64,000 nt of DNA from JAPHSX01 sp039714395 (GCA_039714395.1 JBDLJH010000001.1:186001-250000); one strand, 5' to 3'; counted from the first letter of the stretch, positions 25,472 through 35,159 are shown. Notes: generated from the letters alone by a model not told the origin. Translations and numbers: made by a program.

Positions 25472-28228
25472 ATGGGCTGGCTTTTACTGTTTTTTGGTGC
25501 GGTTATCGGTGCCATGATCGATGAATTTTCGGGTCTGCTGTTTGGTGGTCTGCTCGGCTATCTGCTGGGATACAGTATTAGCCTGGCGCAACGTCTGAGT
25601 CGGCTGGAGGAGATGGTTGGCAGGCTGGGGCAAGATGTGTCTGGTGACGACAGTAAAGTCACCGATAATACAACCGATGCCAGCTGGAGTAGCGAATCAG
25701 CCGCTGTAGAAAATTTAGTAGAAGCAGAGGTTATAGCGTCTGTTTCCAAAGAACCCGGTGCGGCTGAGGTGATCTACGAGTTGGATGCGGAGCCGGAGGC
25801 TGTGCCCGTTGCAGCGAACATGGCACAGCCGAAAGTAGAGAGTGTGGAACCTGCCTGGACTGAAAAAAATAGCGCCTCTACAGCGATAAAGGGCAGCGAT
25901 CTGCTCGCCTCGGTAGTGAACTTCTTTGTTGACGGTAATGTGGTGGTGCGCGTTGGAATCGTGGTGCTCTTTTTCGGTGTTGCCTTTCTGCTTAAGTACG
26001 CCTCCGATCACAGTTTGCTTTCCATTGAGTGGCGGTTGAGCGGAGCGGCCCTCGGAGGGTTGGCGATGATCGCGGCGGGCTGGCGATTACGCCACCGTCG
26101 CCTCACCTATGCACTGTTGATACAGGGCGGTGGCATAGGTCTTTTCTACCTCACGGTCTATGCCGCTGCCAAGCTCTATCATCTGCTTCCCCTGGGTCTG
26201 GCCTTTGGCCTGATGTTGGCGCTGGTGGCACTCTCGGCGCTGCTTGCCCTGTTGCAGGATTCCCGTAGCCTCGCCGCCTTTGGCATTAGTGGGGGTTTCC
26301 TGGCACCGGTACTAACCTCAACGGGTGAGGGCAGTCATGTGATGCTCTTCTCCTATTACGCGTTGCTTAACTCAGGCATCCTCGGTATTGCCTGGTTCAA
26401 GGCGTGGCGCGAGTTGAACCTGCTCGGTTTTCTCTTTACCTTTATTATCGGCTCGGCGTGGGGCTTGCAGTACTACCGTCCCGAACACTTCACCACCACC
26501 GAGCCCTTCCTGCTCCTTTTCTTCATTTTTTATGTTGCCATCGCGGTATTGTTCGCGCTACGTCAGCCGCTACAGCTCAGGGGCTATGTCGATGGTACTT
26601 TAGTGTTCGGTGTACCCATTGTGGGTTTCTCGCTGCAGTACGGTCTGGTGCGAGAGATGGAGTATGGGCTGGCCTTCAGCGCACTGGCATTAGGTTTCTT
26701 TTATGTGGGGCTGGCGATGGCCCTGTGGCGACGCCACATCGAGGGGATTCGACTGCTTACCGAGTCCTTTCTTGCCCTCGGCATCGCCTTCGCCACGATG
26801 GCAATTCCGCTGGCGCTGGACGGGCGCTGGACCTCTGCCGCCTGGGCGATGGAGGGGACGGCGTTACTGTGGGTGGGTGTACACCAGCAGCGACTGTTGC
26901 CGCGCCTCTCCGGTCTGTTATTGCAGCTGGGGGCGGGTTTCTCCTTTCTCACTACGTTTGATAACACGGGGGGTAGTTGGCCGATAGTTAATGGTTTTTA
27001 CATGGGCACTCTGCTGCTCGCCCTCGCCGGCATGTTTAGCAGTTATCTGCTGCAACGTCATGATCAGGCGCTGCACTGGTTTGAACGTAAGCTACACTAT
27101 TTTGCCCTTACCTGGGGCGTGGCGTGGTGGCTGCTTGGTGGGCTGCATGAGATCAATCGTTATCTACAGTTGAGCGATGAATATGCAGCGAGTCTGCTCT
27201 TTATGGCCGCTACCGCTGCAATATTTCACGCTCTCTATTCTCGTTTCGAATGGCGGACGCTACGTTATCCCCTGTTGGGATTATTGCCAGCGGTGTTGTT
27301 GCTGGCACTGAATGCCATTGACCACCCACTGATCGATCACCCGCTGGCGGGCTGGTCGGTGCTGCCGTGGTTGCTTGTCTTTATGGTGCAGTATCAGCTG
27401 ATGTGGCGCCTGCGCTCGGAATACGCACTAACACTGTTGCGCTTTGGCCACAGTGCCAGCTTGTGGCTGCTGTTGTTTCTGTTGAGTTGGGAGTTTCATT
27501 GGCAGGTGTCAACGTGGTTGCCGGAGGGAGGGGTGTGGCGGCTTTGTGCATGGGTAGTGGTTCCATTGCTGGCGATGACGCTGCTGCTGTGGCGCGGCCA
27601 CCTGCTAGCCTGGCCGGTGCGCCGCTACCTCACTACCTATTTAGGTTCCGCCCTGATACCGGTGGCGCTGGTGCTTCTGGTCTGGTTCGTCTTGGCGGTC
27701 AGTTCAGCGGGATCTCCCGCACCACTGCCCTATCTGCCGCTACTTAATCCGCTGGAGCTGACACAACTATTGATCCTGGTGCTGCTCAGCTCCTGGCTGT
27801 TGTTGCATCGTCATCGTACCGAGCGAATCCTCGGAGAGGTGGAGCCAAAGTTGTTCTATTATCTGCTCGGTGCCGCAGCCTTCATGTTGTTAAATGAGGT
27901 GGTCGCTCATGTCATTCACCATAGCTACGGGGTTCCCTATCGGCTGGATGCACTGCACCGCTCGTTGCTGTTCCAGGCAACGCTATCGGTGGTGTGGAGT
28001 GTGACCGCGTTAATCATCACCGTGACCGCGACGCGCATGGGCAAGCGTACCCTGTGGATTGTCGGTGCGGTCCTGTTGGCGCTGGTAGTGGCAAAGTTGT
28101 TTTTTGTCGACCTGGCGGGCAGTGGCACCATCGCCCGCATTGTCTCCTTTATCGCGGTGGGTGTATTGATGCTTCTGATAGGATATTTTTCACCGATGCC
28201 GCCGAAACGTGAGGAGGAGGGAACATGA
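25472..28228 (+). CDS. DUF2339 polytopic membrane protein
   Basis: A 918-residue protein with an N-terminal helical hairpin (MGWLLLFFGAVIGAMIDEF), a short coiled coil and acidic linker (residues about 40-145), and then more than twenty hydrophobic helices, the architecture of DUF2339. ATG 25472 is chosen because a full AGGAGG lies four bases before it; an ATG at 25457 sits upstream of that site. Its 3' end overlaps the next gene (DUF3999) by ATGA. The two families co-occur widely; their function is unknown, though an envelope role is usually assumed. Confidence 0.9.
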   Translation: MGWLLLFFGAVIGAMIDEFSGLLFGGLLGYLLGYSISLAQRLSRLEEMVGRLGQDVSGDDSKVTDNTTDASWSSESAAVENLVEAEVIASVSKEPGAAEVIYELDAEPEAVPVAANMAQPKVESVEPAWTEKNSASTAIKGSDLLASVVNFFVDGNVVVRVGIVVLFFGVAFLLKYASDHSLLSIEWRLSGAALGGLAMIAAGWRLRHRRLTYALLIQGGGIGLFYLTVYAAAKLYHLLPLGLAFGLMLALVALSALLALLQDSRSLAAFGISGGFLAPVLTSTGEGSHVMLFSYYALLNSGILGIAWFKAWRELNLLGFLFTFIIGSAWGLQYYRPEHFTTTEPFLLLFFIFYVAIAVLFALRQPLQLRGYVDGTLVFGVPIVGFSLQYGLVREMEYGLAFSALALGFFYVGLAMALWRRHIEGIRLLTESFLALGIAFATMAIPLALDGRWTSAAWAMEGTALLWVGVHQQRLLPRLSGLLLQLGAGFSFLTTFDNTGGSWPIVNGFYMGTLLLALAGMFSSYLLQRHDQALHWFERKLHYFALTWGVAWWLLGGLHEINRYLQLSDEYAASLLFMAATAAIFHALYSRFEWRTLRYPLLGLLPAVLLLALNAIDHPLIDHPLAGWSVLPWLLVFMVQYQLMWRLRSEYALTLLRFGHSASLWLLLFLLSWEFHWQVSTWLPEGGVWRLCAWVVVPLLAMTLLLWRGHLLAWPVRRYLTTYLGSALIPVALVLLVWFVLAVSSAGSPAPLPYLPLLNPLELTQLLILVLLSSWLLLHRHRTERILGEVEPKLFYYLLGAAAFMLLNEVVAHVIHHSYGVPYRLDALHRSLLFQATLSVVWSVTALIITVTATRMGKRTLWIVGAVLLALVVAKLFFVDLAGSGTIARIVSFIAVGVLMLLIGYFSPMPPKREEEGT

Positions 28229-29604
28229 TCAAGCGGGCTGGTTTTCTGCTGACACTGTTGTTGGTAAGCGGCGTATCGGCAGAGACGCTGAAGATGGATG
28301 ATTTTGCCTACGGTATTCCGCTGCAGGTGGATGGCGATGGTGCCATCTACAGTCTGTCGATGCCTGCCGAGGTTTATCGTCGTGCACTACGTGCCGACCT
28401 GGGTGATATGCGGGTCTTTAATGGCCACGGTGAGGTGGTGCCACATCGTTTACAGCGCGAGTCACGCACGCAAGCTCTACAGCCTCGTCGTGTTGCCGTG
28501 AAACTCTATCCACTGCCAACACGAGAGAGCCAGCCGATTGATGATGAGCTGCATATCGCCATTGGCAAGGATAGAACCCTTATCGACTTTTATGGCGGTC
28601 GTTTGCCACTACAGGGTGCGGGGGCGGGTGAGTACTACCTGCTCGATGCCAGCGGGGCGGATGCACTGGTGGAGCGTCTCTATCTGGAGTGGGATGCGGT
28701 GGCCGAGCCGCTACTGGCGCAGGTGACGGTGTATGGTAGTGATGACCTCAATCATTGGCAGTTGCTGGTAGAAAAACGCACTATTGCTGCGCTGCACCAC
28801 CAGGGTTTCCAACTGGAGCAGCACAGTTTGAGTCTGCCGGCACGGCGCATGAAGTATTACCGCATCCACTGGCCACCCGGCAGCAAGGGGATAGCGCTAC
28901 GTAAAGTGGAGTTGTCGCTGCGTCCGGAGCACACGCCACAGCCGGGAGAGAAACAAATCGTGTTGCCGCAGGGTGAGACGGTTCGGGATGGCAATTATGA
29001 CTTCTCTCTTGACGGTCACTTTCCGGTGAGTAGTGTTCGCCTGGTGATGCCTCAGCGCAATAGCGTAGTGCGGGCCAAGCTCTACTCGCGTGCTGATGAG
29101 ACCTCACCATGGCAGCCGCGTTATCAGGGATTATTTTATGATCTGGAGCGAGAGGGGCACCGACTGCGTAGTGAGGCCGTACATCTGTCGCCACTAAGCC
29201 ACCCGCTGTGGCGGCTGGAGGTGCCGCAGAGCGGTGGTGGTCTGGGTAGCGGGTTGCCGCAACTGGAGCTGGAGTGGCATCCCCATCGTCTGCTGTTTGT
29301 CGCCCGTGGTGAGATGCCCTTCACCCTCGCCTTCGGCAGACAGCAAACTGAGTCGGACAGTGCCGTCATCGACCCCTTACTGCAACGTATCAATAGTGAT
29401 GAAACCCGGACACGGTTTATTAAGTCGGCCCGTGCTGAGCAGTGGTTTGAACTTGGTGGCAAGGCGCGCTTGCGGGCAGCATCACCGCCGCTGCCATGGC
29501 AGAAGTGGTTGCTATGGGCTGTGCTGTTGCTTGGTGTGCTGGTACTGGCGCTGATGGCGCGCTCCCTCTATCGCCAGATGAGTCGTGATGATAACGCGTT
29601 GTAG
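28225..29604 (+). CDS. DUF3999 exported, membrane-anchored protein
   Basis: The 459-residue product has a signal peptide (GFLLTLLLVSGVSAE), a large periplasmic beta-rich region (VYGSDDLNHWQLLVEKRTIA is the discoidin-like segment of DUF3999) and a C-terminal transmembrane helix (WLLWAVLLLGVLVLALMA) with a basic tail. It overlaps the DUF2339 gene by four bases, so the two products are probably made together and may form one envelope complex. No enzymatic motif is visible. Confidence 0.88.
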   Translation: MIKRAGFLLTLLLVSGVSAETLKMDDFAYGIPLQVDGDGAIYSLSMPAEVYRRALRADLGDMRVFNGHGEVVPHRLQRESRTQALQPRRVAVKLYPLPTRESQPIDDELHIAIGKDRTLIDFYGGRLPLQGAGAGEYYLLDASGADALVERLYLEWDAVAEPLLAQVTVYGSDDLNHWQLLVEKRTIAALHHQGFQLEQHSLSLPARRMKYYRIHWPPGSKGIALRKVELSLRPEHTPQPGEKQIVLPQGETVRDGNYDFSLDGHFPVSSVRLVMPQRNSVVRAKLYSRADETSPWQPRYQGLFYDLEREGHRLRSEAVHLSPLSHPLWRLEVPQSGGGLGSGLPQLELEWHPHRLLFVARGEMPFTLAFGRQQTESDSAVIDPLLQRINSDETRTRFIKSARAEQWFELGGKARLRAASPPLPWQKWLLWAVLLLGVLVLALMARSLYRQMSRDDNAL

Positions 29605-29674
29605 GCAGTGGGCGGATATCGCTCTAATAATCGGTTAAGCTACAGGCCCTTTTTTTTCAAGATTGATCAGGTCC

Positions 29675-30478
29675 ATGTCAGAGAGTGAATACAGCCAGCG
29701 CTTCGGCGGTATCCAGCGCCTTTATGGCACGCAAGGTGCCGAGGCGATCCGTCACAGCCACATCTGTGTTATAGGTATCGGAGGTGTTGGTTCCTGGGTG
29801 GTGGAGGCGCTGGCGCGCAGTGGTGTCGGTGCTATTACCTTTATTGACCACGATGACATTGCCAGTAGCAACACCAACCGTCAGCTGCACACCCTGGTCG
29901 ATACCTATGAGCGTTCAAAGTCAGAGGTAATGGCCGAGCGGGTGCGGGCAATTAATCCCGAGTGCCAGGTCAACGCCATCGACGACTTGCTGAGCGACAC
30001 TAATATTGAGAAATATATCGGTGGTGGCTTTGATTTTGTCATTGATGCTATCGACTCTATTCGCCAGAAAGCGGCACTTATTCACTACTGTAAACGTAAC
30101 AAGATCCCCATTATCACCACCGGCGGGGCGGGGGGCATGAGTGACCCCACACGTATTGAGATCAAAGATCTGAATAAGACCTACAATGATCCGCTGGCAG
30201 CTAATGTACGACAGCGTCTGCGAAGTCACCACGGTTTTAGTAAGAACCCACAACGCCGTTTTGGTGTGGATTGTGTCTTCTCTGCTGAGCAAAACCTCTA
30301 TCCCAAGGCCGACGGTACAGTGTGCCAGCGCAAGCCGGGAGTGAAGGGGGTCACGCTGGACTGTAACCTGGGCTATGGATCGGCCACCTTCGTTACCGCC
30401 ACCTTCGGTTTCGTGGCGGTGTCACGGGTGCTGCAAAAACTGATCGAAAGACAACAGCGCAGTACCGCGCAGGATTAA
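29675..30478 (+). CDS. tcdA: tRNA threonylcarbamoyladenosine dehydratase
   Basis: E1-like ATP-dependent enzyme that cyclises t6A37 of tRNA to ct6A. The 267 residues carry the Rossmann motif GIGGVGSWVVEALARSG near residue 35, DHDDIASSNTNRQLHTL with the conserved ATP-site residues, and QRKPGVKGVTLDCNLGYGSA near the C-terminus. ATG 29675 (MSESEYSQRFGGIQRLYG) is the family start; an upstream TTG at 29663 is less likely. csdA/csdE, which can supply it with sulfur in E. coli, are not adjacent. Confidence 0.95.
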   Translation: MSESEYSQRFGGIQRLYGTQGAEAIRHSHICVIGIGGVGSWVVEALARSGVGAITFIDHDDIASSNTNRQLHTLVDTYERSKSEVMAERVRAINPECQVNAIDDLLSDTNIEKYIGGGFDFVIDAIDSIRQKAALIHYCKRNKIPIITTGGAGGMSDPTRIEIKDLNKTYNDPLAANVRQRLRSHHGFSKNPQRRFGVDCVFSAEQNLYPKADGTVCQRKPGVKGVTLDCNLGYGSATFVTATFGFVAVSRVLQKLIERQQRSTAQD

Positions 30479-30480
30479 AC

Positions 30481-31443
30481 ATGGGCAGTGGATTGCAGAA
30501 CAAAGAGATCACGATCGGTATTAGTAGTTGTCTGTTGGGGCAGGCAGTACGATACGATGGCCGCCATCAATTTGACCCGTATATCAACGGCACTTTAAAA
30601 GAGCTCTTCGATTTTGTTCCGGTCTGCCCTGAGGTGGCTATCGGTTTGCCGGTGCCTCGTCCGCCGATCCATTTGGTGCGCCGCGATGATAAAGTTTCCG
30701 TGTTGGGTGTGGAGGATAAATCCACCGATGTCACCGAGGCGCTGCATGCCTATGGCAAGAGAATGGGTGATGAGCTGGAGATAATTAGCGGCTATATCTT
30801 TAAAAGTTCATCGCCCAGTTGCGGCATGGAACAGGTCAGGGTTTATGACGAGGCAGGGAGTCCCGTGGGAACCGCTGCAGGAGCCTTTGCCTACAGCCTT
30901 ATGAAAAAGTTGCCACTGCTTCCGGTGGAAGAAGAGGTGCGACTGGGTGATACGCGTTTGCGTGAGAATTTTATCATGCGGGTCTTCGTCTACCACCGCT
31001 GGAAGCAGATGCTGGCAACAGGACTATGCATTGAAAGTTTGCAGGAGTTTCATGCCGATCATCAATACCTGATGATGGCACACAGTCCGTCCACCTATGA
31101 ACGTATGGGGCAGATGCTTACGGACATTAATGCCGATGAGGTGAAGGTGGTCTCCTGTCTCTATATGGAAGAGTTGATGATGGCGCTGAAGCGCCCAGCT
31201 ACACGCGGGCAGCACGTTGAGGTGTTGCAGCAGCTGTTGGCCCATTTTAGTGGGAGGCTGGGGAGTGATGACAAGGCGGAAATGGTGGTTGTGATTAAAC
31301 AGTATGGGGAGGGTGTGGTGCCGCTGATTGTGCCTATTACCCTGTTGAAACATCACCTGCGTCGCCACCCGGACGCAAGCATCGAACGGCAGGTCTATCT
31401 TTCACCACACCCTGGCGAACTGATGTTGAGTAATCAGGCTTAA
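30481..31443 (+). CDS. DUF523-DUF1722 fusion protein (TudS/YbgA-like)
   Basis: The 320-residue protein joins two domains. The N-terminal DUF523 (about 8-160) keeps the cysteines that bind an iron-sulfur cluster in thiouracil desulfurase TudS: ISSCLLGQAVRYDG, FVPVCPEVAIGLP and SSPSCGMEQ. The C-terminal DUF1722 (about 190-310, the YbgA domain) has FHADHQYLMMAHSPSTYERMG. The fusion is common; desulfuration of modified bases is established for stand-alone DUF523, not for this fusion. Starts two bases after tcdA, so both may belong to a tRNA/base modification unit. Confidence 0.9.
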   Translation: MGSGLQNKEITIGISSCLLGQAVRYDGRHQFDPYINGTLKELFDFVPVCPEVAIGLPVPRPPIHLVRRDDKVSVLGVEDKSTDVTEALHAYGKRMGDELEIISGYIFKSSSPSCGMEQVRVYDEAGSPVGTAAGAFAYSLMKKLPLLPVEEEVRLGDTRLRENFIMRVFVYHRWKQMLATGLCIESLQEFHADHQYLMMAHSPSTYERMGQMLTDINADEVKVVSCLYMEELMMALKRPATRGQHVEVLQQLLAHFSGRLGSDDKAEMVVVIKQYGEGVVPLIVPITLLKHHLRRHPDASIERQVYLSPHPGELMLSNQA

Positions 31444-31456
31444 GGGTTTCTCGTCT

Positions 31457-32155
31457 ATGTCGGAAATACGACTCGATAAATACCTTTGTCACGCCACTGG
31501 CCTGACCCGTTCACAGGCGCACAAGATCGTACGTCGCCGCGAGGTGACGGTGGACGGTGAGGAGGTACGCAATCCTGCCCTGCGTATTACCAGCGATAGT
31601 AAGGTGGAGTGGCAGGGACGAAGCATCATGCTTAGCGGGCCTCGCTATTTTATGATGAATAAACCTGCCGGTGTGGTCAGTGCCACACTCGATGCACAAC
31701 ACACCACGGTGATCGACCTGCTGGACGAGGCCAACCCCAAGGGTTTGCATGCAGCGGGACGGCTGGATATCGATACCACCGGTCTGGTGCTGATTAGCGA
31801 TGATGGGGAGTGGACGCATCGCATCACCTCTCCCCGGCACAAGTGCGAAAAGAGTTACCTCGTAATCTTGTCCGAAACGCTGGATGAGTCGCTGATAGAT
31901 ATTTTTGCCGCCGGAATAGAACTGCACAACGAAAAGGGCAAGACCAAACCGGCGATGCTGGAGATCCTCTCACCCACCGAGGCGCGCATTATTATCAGTG
32001 AGGGAAAGTACCACCAGGTGAAGCGGATGTTTGCCGCTAGCGGTAATCATGTGGTGGCACTGCACCGTGAACGTATCGGTGCTCTGGGTCTGGATGACGA
32101 TTTAGCCGAGGGGGAGTTCCGTCCCCTCAGCGAGGAAGAGATCGCGCTTTTCTAG
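31457..32155 (+). CDS. rsuA: 16S rRNA pseudouridine-516 synthase
   Basis: The 232-residue protein has an N-terminal S4 RNA-binding domain (IRLDKYLCHATGLTRSQAHK) and the RsuA-type catalytic domain, with the active aspartate in AAGRLDIDTTGLVLISDDG and KYHQVKRMFAASGNHV, the RsuA/RluF subgroup sequence. The MNKPAGVVSAT segment is typical of RsuA. RluE/RluF specificity cannot be fully excluded. The gene ends eight bases from the converging DUF2058 gene. Confidence 0.9.
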   Translation: MSEIRLDKYLCHATGLTRSQAHKIVRRREVTVDGEEVRNPALRITSDSKVEWQGRSIMLSGPRYFMMNKPAGVVSATLDAQHTTVIDLLDEANPKGLHAAGRLDIDTTGLVLISDDGEWTHRITSPRHKCEKSYLVILSETLDESLIDIFAAGIELHNEKGKTKPAMLEILSPTEARIIISEGKYHQVKRMFAASGNHVVALHRERIGALGLDDDLAEGEFRPLSEEEIALF

Positions 32156-32162
32156 ACGTGGC

Positions 32163-32696
32163 TTACCACATCAGATCGTCGGGCACCTCAAAGTCGGCAT
32201 AGGGGTCGTCCTCGTCAGGTATCTCAGTGGGCTGGTTGCTGAGGATTTGTGTGCTCTCGTCACGCTGCTGAATCTTTTCGGCCACCAGAGTGGGGATTAG
32301 TTCGTACTGCGCATCCAGTTTAATGATGCAAAGGCGGCCATTGCTTAGCTGTTTCTGCTGTGCCTCGGTAACGTAAAGATTCTTTACCAGTGATCCATCG
32401 GTAAAACTATAGGCGATGTCACCTTTGTCGGTGGATTGACGGTTCATCTCAATAAGCTGGCGCACCTGTGCGGTAAGCGCCTTGCGCTCCGCCTCATCTT
32501 TGCGCTGTTGGTTGAGCTGGCGATCTCGTTCTACCTTCTCGGTCTGTGCCTGCTGCGCAGCAACCTTTGCTTCATCTACGGTCTCTATTTTGTTCTTCTG
32601 CTTCTGTTTGACCTGCTTGTGTTTGGTCTTCTCAATTTTTTTCGCCTTCTTCTGATCAATGAGACCGGCCTTAAGCAGTTGATCCTGTAGTGACAT
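32163..32696 (-). CDS. DUF2058 (YaiL-like) protein
   Basis: The 177-residue cytoplasmic protein starts MSLQDQLLKAGLIDQKKAKK, the conserved start of the DUF2058/YaiL family, followed by a long charged helix (residues about 15-80, many Lys, Gln and Glu) and a small C-terminal domain (GDIAYSFTDGSLVKNLYVTE). Its function is unknown; ribosome- or nucleoid-associated roles have been suggested because of the basic helix. Convergent with rsuA; divergent from the HPF-like gene. Confidence 0.9.
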   Translation of the reverse strand: MSLQDQLLKAGLIDQKKAKKIEKTKHKQVKQKQKNKIETVDEAKVAAQQAQTEKVERDRQLNQQRKDEAERKALTAQVRQLIEMNRQSTDKGDIAYSFTDGSLVKNLYVTEAQQKQLSNGRLCIIKLDAQYELIPTLVAEKIQQRDESTQILSNQPTEIPDEDDPYADFEVPDDLMW

Positions 32697-32870
32697 GGGT
32701 TACTCCGGATGGATGTAAGGATACTGGAGGGCTGATGTTACCAAATCGTATCGCTGTGAAGAACCGCTGTATTCGGTTTAGCCCTTGCTAGCAAGACAAT
32801 TCCTCCCCTTCCACATTGACAACGGGCCAGGGTCGGTTAGGTTTGTAGGAGTTGCAGAGGAGGGAAAGAG

Positions 32871-33437
32871 ATGAAACTGCCACTACAGATCACCTTTCGT
32901 CATATGGAGCGTTCCGAGGCACTTGAGGCGGATATCCGCGAAAAGGCCGGGAAGCTGGATCAGTACTGTGACCAGATCATGGCCTGCCGGGTGGTGGTCG
33001 ATGAGCCTCACCAGCACCACCTTCAGGGGAACCTCTATCGCATCAGTGTTGACCTTACGGTTCCCGGTGGCGAGATCGTTGCCAGCCGTGAGTCGGACCA
33101 GCAGCATGCTCACGAAGATGCCTATGTGGCCAGCCGAGATGCCTTTGATGCGGTACAACGCCGTCTGGAGGACTACGTGCGGCGCAGCAAGAACAAGGTG
33201 AAGATGCACGAGGCACCTCCGCACGGTCGTGTGGCCAAGTTGATGCGTGAGGAGGGCTACGGTTTTATTGAAAGCTTCGATGGCACCGAGGTCTATTTTC
33301 ATCGCAACAGTGTGCTGCACAACGCCTTCGACTCGTTGGAGATAGGCAACGAGGTGCGTTTCTCGGAAGAGATGGGGGAGGAGGGGCCGCAGGCGAGCAG
33401 CGTGGCCCTCATCGGCAAGCACCACATCGTCGAGTAG
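32871..33437 (+). CDS. HPF/S30AE domain fused to a cold-shock domain
   Basis: The 188-residue product joins an S30AE-type ribosome-hibernation domain (residues 1-105; LPLQITFRHMERSEALEADI, then VPGGEIVASRE) to a cold-shock OB domain (about 118-185) with both RNA-binding motifs: GYGFIES (RNP1) and VYFHRNSV (RNP2). S30AE proteins bind the 30S decoding centre; the cold-shock domain adds single-strand RNA binding. The Shine-Dalgarno GGAGGGAAAGAG precedes the ATG closely. It probably acts in ribosome dormancy or stress; whether it dimerises ribosomes cannot be read from the sequence. Confidence 0.9.
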   Translation: MKLPLQITFRHMERSEALEADIREKAGKLDQYCDQIMACRVVVDEPHQHHLQGNLYRISVDLTVPGGEIVASRESDQQHAHEDAYVASRDAFDAVQRRLEDYVRRSKNKVKMHEAPPHGRVAKLMREEGYGFIESFDGTEVYFHRNSVLHNAFDSLEIGNEVRFSEEMGEEGPQASSVALIGKHHIVE

Positions 33438-33463
33438 CTTCTGCACCAGGGGCAGAGCCTGGC

Positions 33464-34861
33464 CTAGAGCTGCAGCAGATCCAGTGAGTCACCATAGCCC
33501 GGGGTGTAGAGCTCTACCGCCTCCTCACACAGGGAGTCTGCCAGTGCCTGACGTGCACTCTCTTCACCATGAATCAGTGCCAGTGGTGGGTGAGCGTTAA
33601 AGGCGCGATACCACTGTTGCAATCCTTCACGGTCGGCATGGGCGGAAAAGCCACCGAGGGTATGGATGGTGGCATTTACCTCCACCTCCTCCCCCCACAG
33701 GTTAATGGTGCGGGCACCATCCACCAGTGCACGCCCCAGTGTCCCCTCCACCTGAAATCCAACCATTATGATGTGGCAGTTGTCGCGCCACACGTTGTGT
33801 TTGAGGTGGTGTCTGATACGACCGCCATCGCACATGCCACTGCCAGCGATCATAATTGCCCCCGAGTGGATGCGGTTGATCTCCATTGACTCCTCGGCAT
33901 AGCGGCTAATGTTCAGCCTAGGCAGCATGAAAGGGCTTTCACTTTCGCCCCAGAACCTTTTCGCCTCTTTGTCATAACAGTCGAGATGACGGCTGTAGAT
34001 CTCCGTCGCCTCAATGGCCAATGGACTGTCGAGGAATACCTCCCAGCAGTCTATTTTCCACTCGGTATAGTTGCGGGCAAAGGCATAGAGGGTGTCCTGG
34101 GTACGCCCTACCGCGAAGGAGGGGATGAGCACGTTTCCGTGGTCCCACTCGGCCTGTTGCAGGATCTCCGCCACTTCATCCCAGCTAGCCTGCCAGGGGG
34201 GGTGGCTGCGATCGCCGTAGGTGCTCTCCATGATCACCAGGTCGGCGTTCTTGATGGTCGTCGGGTCGCGCATCACCGGTGCGCCTTTATGGCCGAGGTC
34301 TCCGCTGAAGACCAGTTTGCGCTTCACCCCATCATGCTGCAGCCACAGTTCGACGATACTGGCACCAAGGATGTGGCCGGCATCGCGCAACCGCACGGCA
34401 ATACCGGGGAGGATATCCCGCTTGCTGTCATAGGGCAGGGTGCTGAATTGCTGTAGAGCCGCCTCGGCATCATGCATGGTGTAGAGTGGTGGTCGTGACC
34501 TCTTCTTTCGGCCATGGCGCCGGTAATTATGCCTCTCCGCTTCCATCTCATGGATGTGTGCGGCATCGCGCAGCATGATGCTGCAGAGGTCGAGCGTACC
34601 TTTATGGGTATAGATGGGGCCGCGGTAGCCTGTCTTTACCAGTAGAGGCAGGCGACCGCAGTGATCGAGATGGGCATGGGTCAGCACCACCGCATTGATC
34701 TCGGTGGGGTCAAAGGGGAGGGGGTCGTGGTTACGTGCTTCGTCAGCCGCTTGCCCCTGGATTAGTCCGCAATCGACTAGCAGGCGAGCCTTGCCTACCT
34801 TGATGAGAAAACAGGAGCCAGTCACCTCACCGGCAGCGCCCCAGAACTCCAGCTCTAACAT
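33464..34861 (-). CDS. beta-CASP metallo-beta-lactamase RNA nuclease
   Basis: The 465-residue protein starts MLELEFWGAAGEVTGSCFLI, the standard start of the bacterial CPSF73/Ysh1-like group. Zinc ligands are seen in LTHAHLDHCGRLP near residue 58, DAGHILGAS near 160, SGDLGHKGAPV near 185, and GGFSAHADREGL near 405 (beta-CASP motif C histidine). AGSGMCDGGRIRHHL near 345 is the beta-CASP segment. Enzymes of this group process RNA; in bacteria their targets are mostly unknown. It is separated by 69 bp from the HAD remnant upstream on the same strand. Confidence 0.92.
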   Translation of the reverse strand: MLELEFWGAAGEVTGSCFLIKVGKARLLVDCGLIQGQAADEARNHDPLPFDPTEINAVVLTHAHLDHCGRLPLLVKTGYRGPIYTHKGTLDLCSIMLRDAAHIHEMEAERHNYRRHGRKKRSRPPLYTMHDAEAALQQFSTLPYDSKRDILPGIAVRLRDAGHILGASIVELWLQHDGVKRKLVFSGDLGHKGAPVMRDPTTIKNADLVIMESTYGDRSHPPWQASWDEVAEILQQAEWDHGNVLIPSFAVGRTQDTLYAFARNYTEWKIDCWEVFLDSPLAIEATEIYSRHLDCYDKEAKRFWGESESPFMLPRLNISRYAEESMEINRIHSGAIMIAGSGMCDGGRIRHHLKHNVWRDNCHIIMVGFQVEGTLGRALVDGARTINLWGEEVEVNATIHTLGGFSAHADREGLQQWYRAFNAHPPLALIHGEESARQALADSLCEEAVELYTPGYGDSLDLLQL

Positions 34862-34930
34862 TGTTGGTCATGCTCCCCTTATAGAAGACATACTCAATAT
34901 TTAGAGTATACGTTTAGTTAGATTAAGTAT

Positions 34931-35155
34931 TCATCCAGGGTTCAGTAAGCAGCCTCGTATGATTTTTATATAGTATGGCGTGAAGGCCCTGAGCTCATCC
35001 ATCGCTATGCCTGTTAGCCATGTGGCCCGTTTGCCCGCAGCGTGCGATAGTTCTGTGAAGGTAAGGCGAAACCCCTCATCGGCGATTACCCCACCGTAAT
35101 CGAACAGGATGCAGTATGTCGCTTGTGGGATAACGGAGTTATGGGTGGGTAACAC
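34931..35155 (-). pseudogene. HAD-family hydrolase, N-terminal remnant
   Basis: A GTG-initiated frame of 74 residues contains YCILFDYGGVIADEGFRLTF, the first motif of HAD hydrolases with the nucleophile aspartate (ILFDYGGV). A complete HAD protein needs about 200 residues and motifs II and III; none follow, and the frame ends after a few unrelated codons (IIRGCLLNPG). The 3' part of the gene seems to have been deleted. It starts four bases after the stop of the large receptor gene on the same strand, so it was probably part of that unit. Confidence 0.65.
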
Positions 35156-35159
35156 TGGG

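Noticed and set aside
33986..34456. 156-codon plus-strand frame opposite the beta-CASP nuclease gene
   Set aside because: Shadow of the minus-strand gene, which shows all family motifs.
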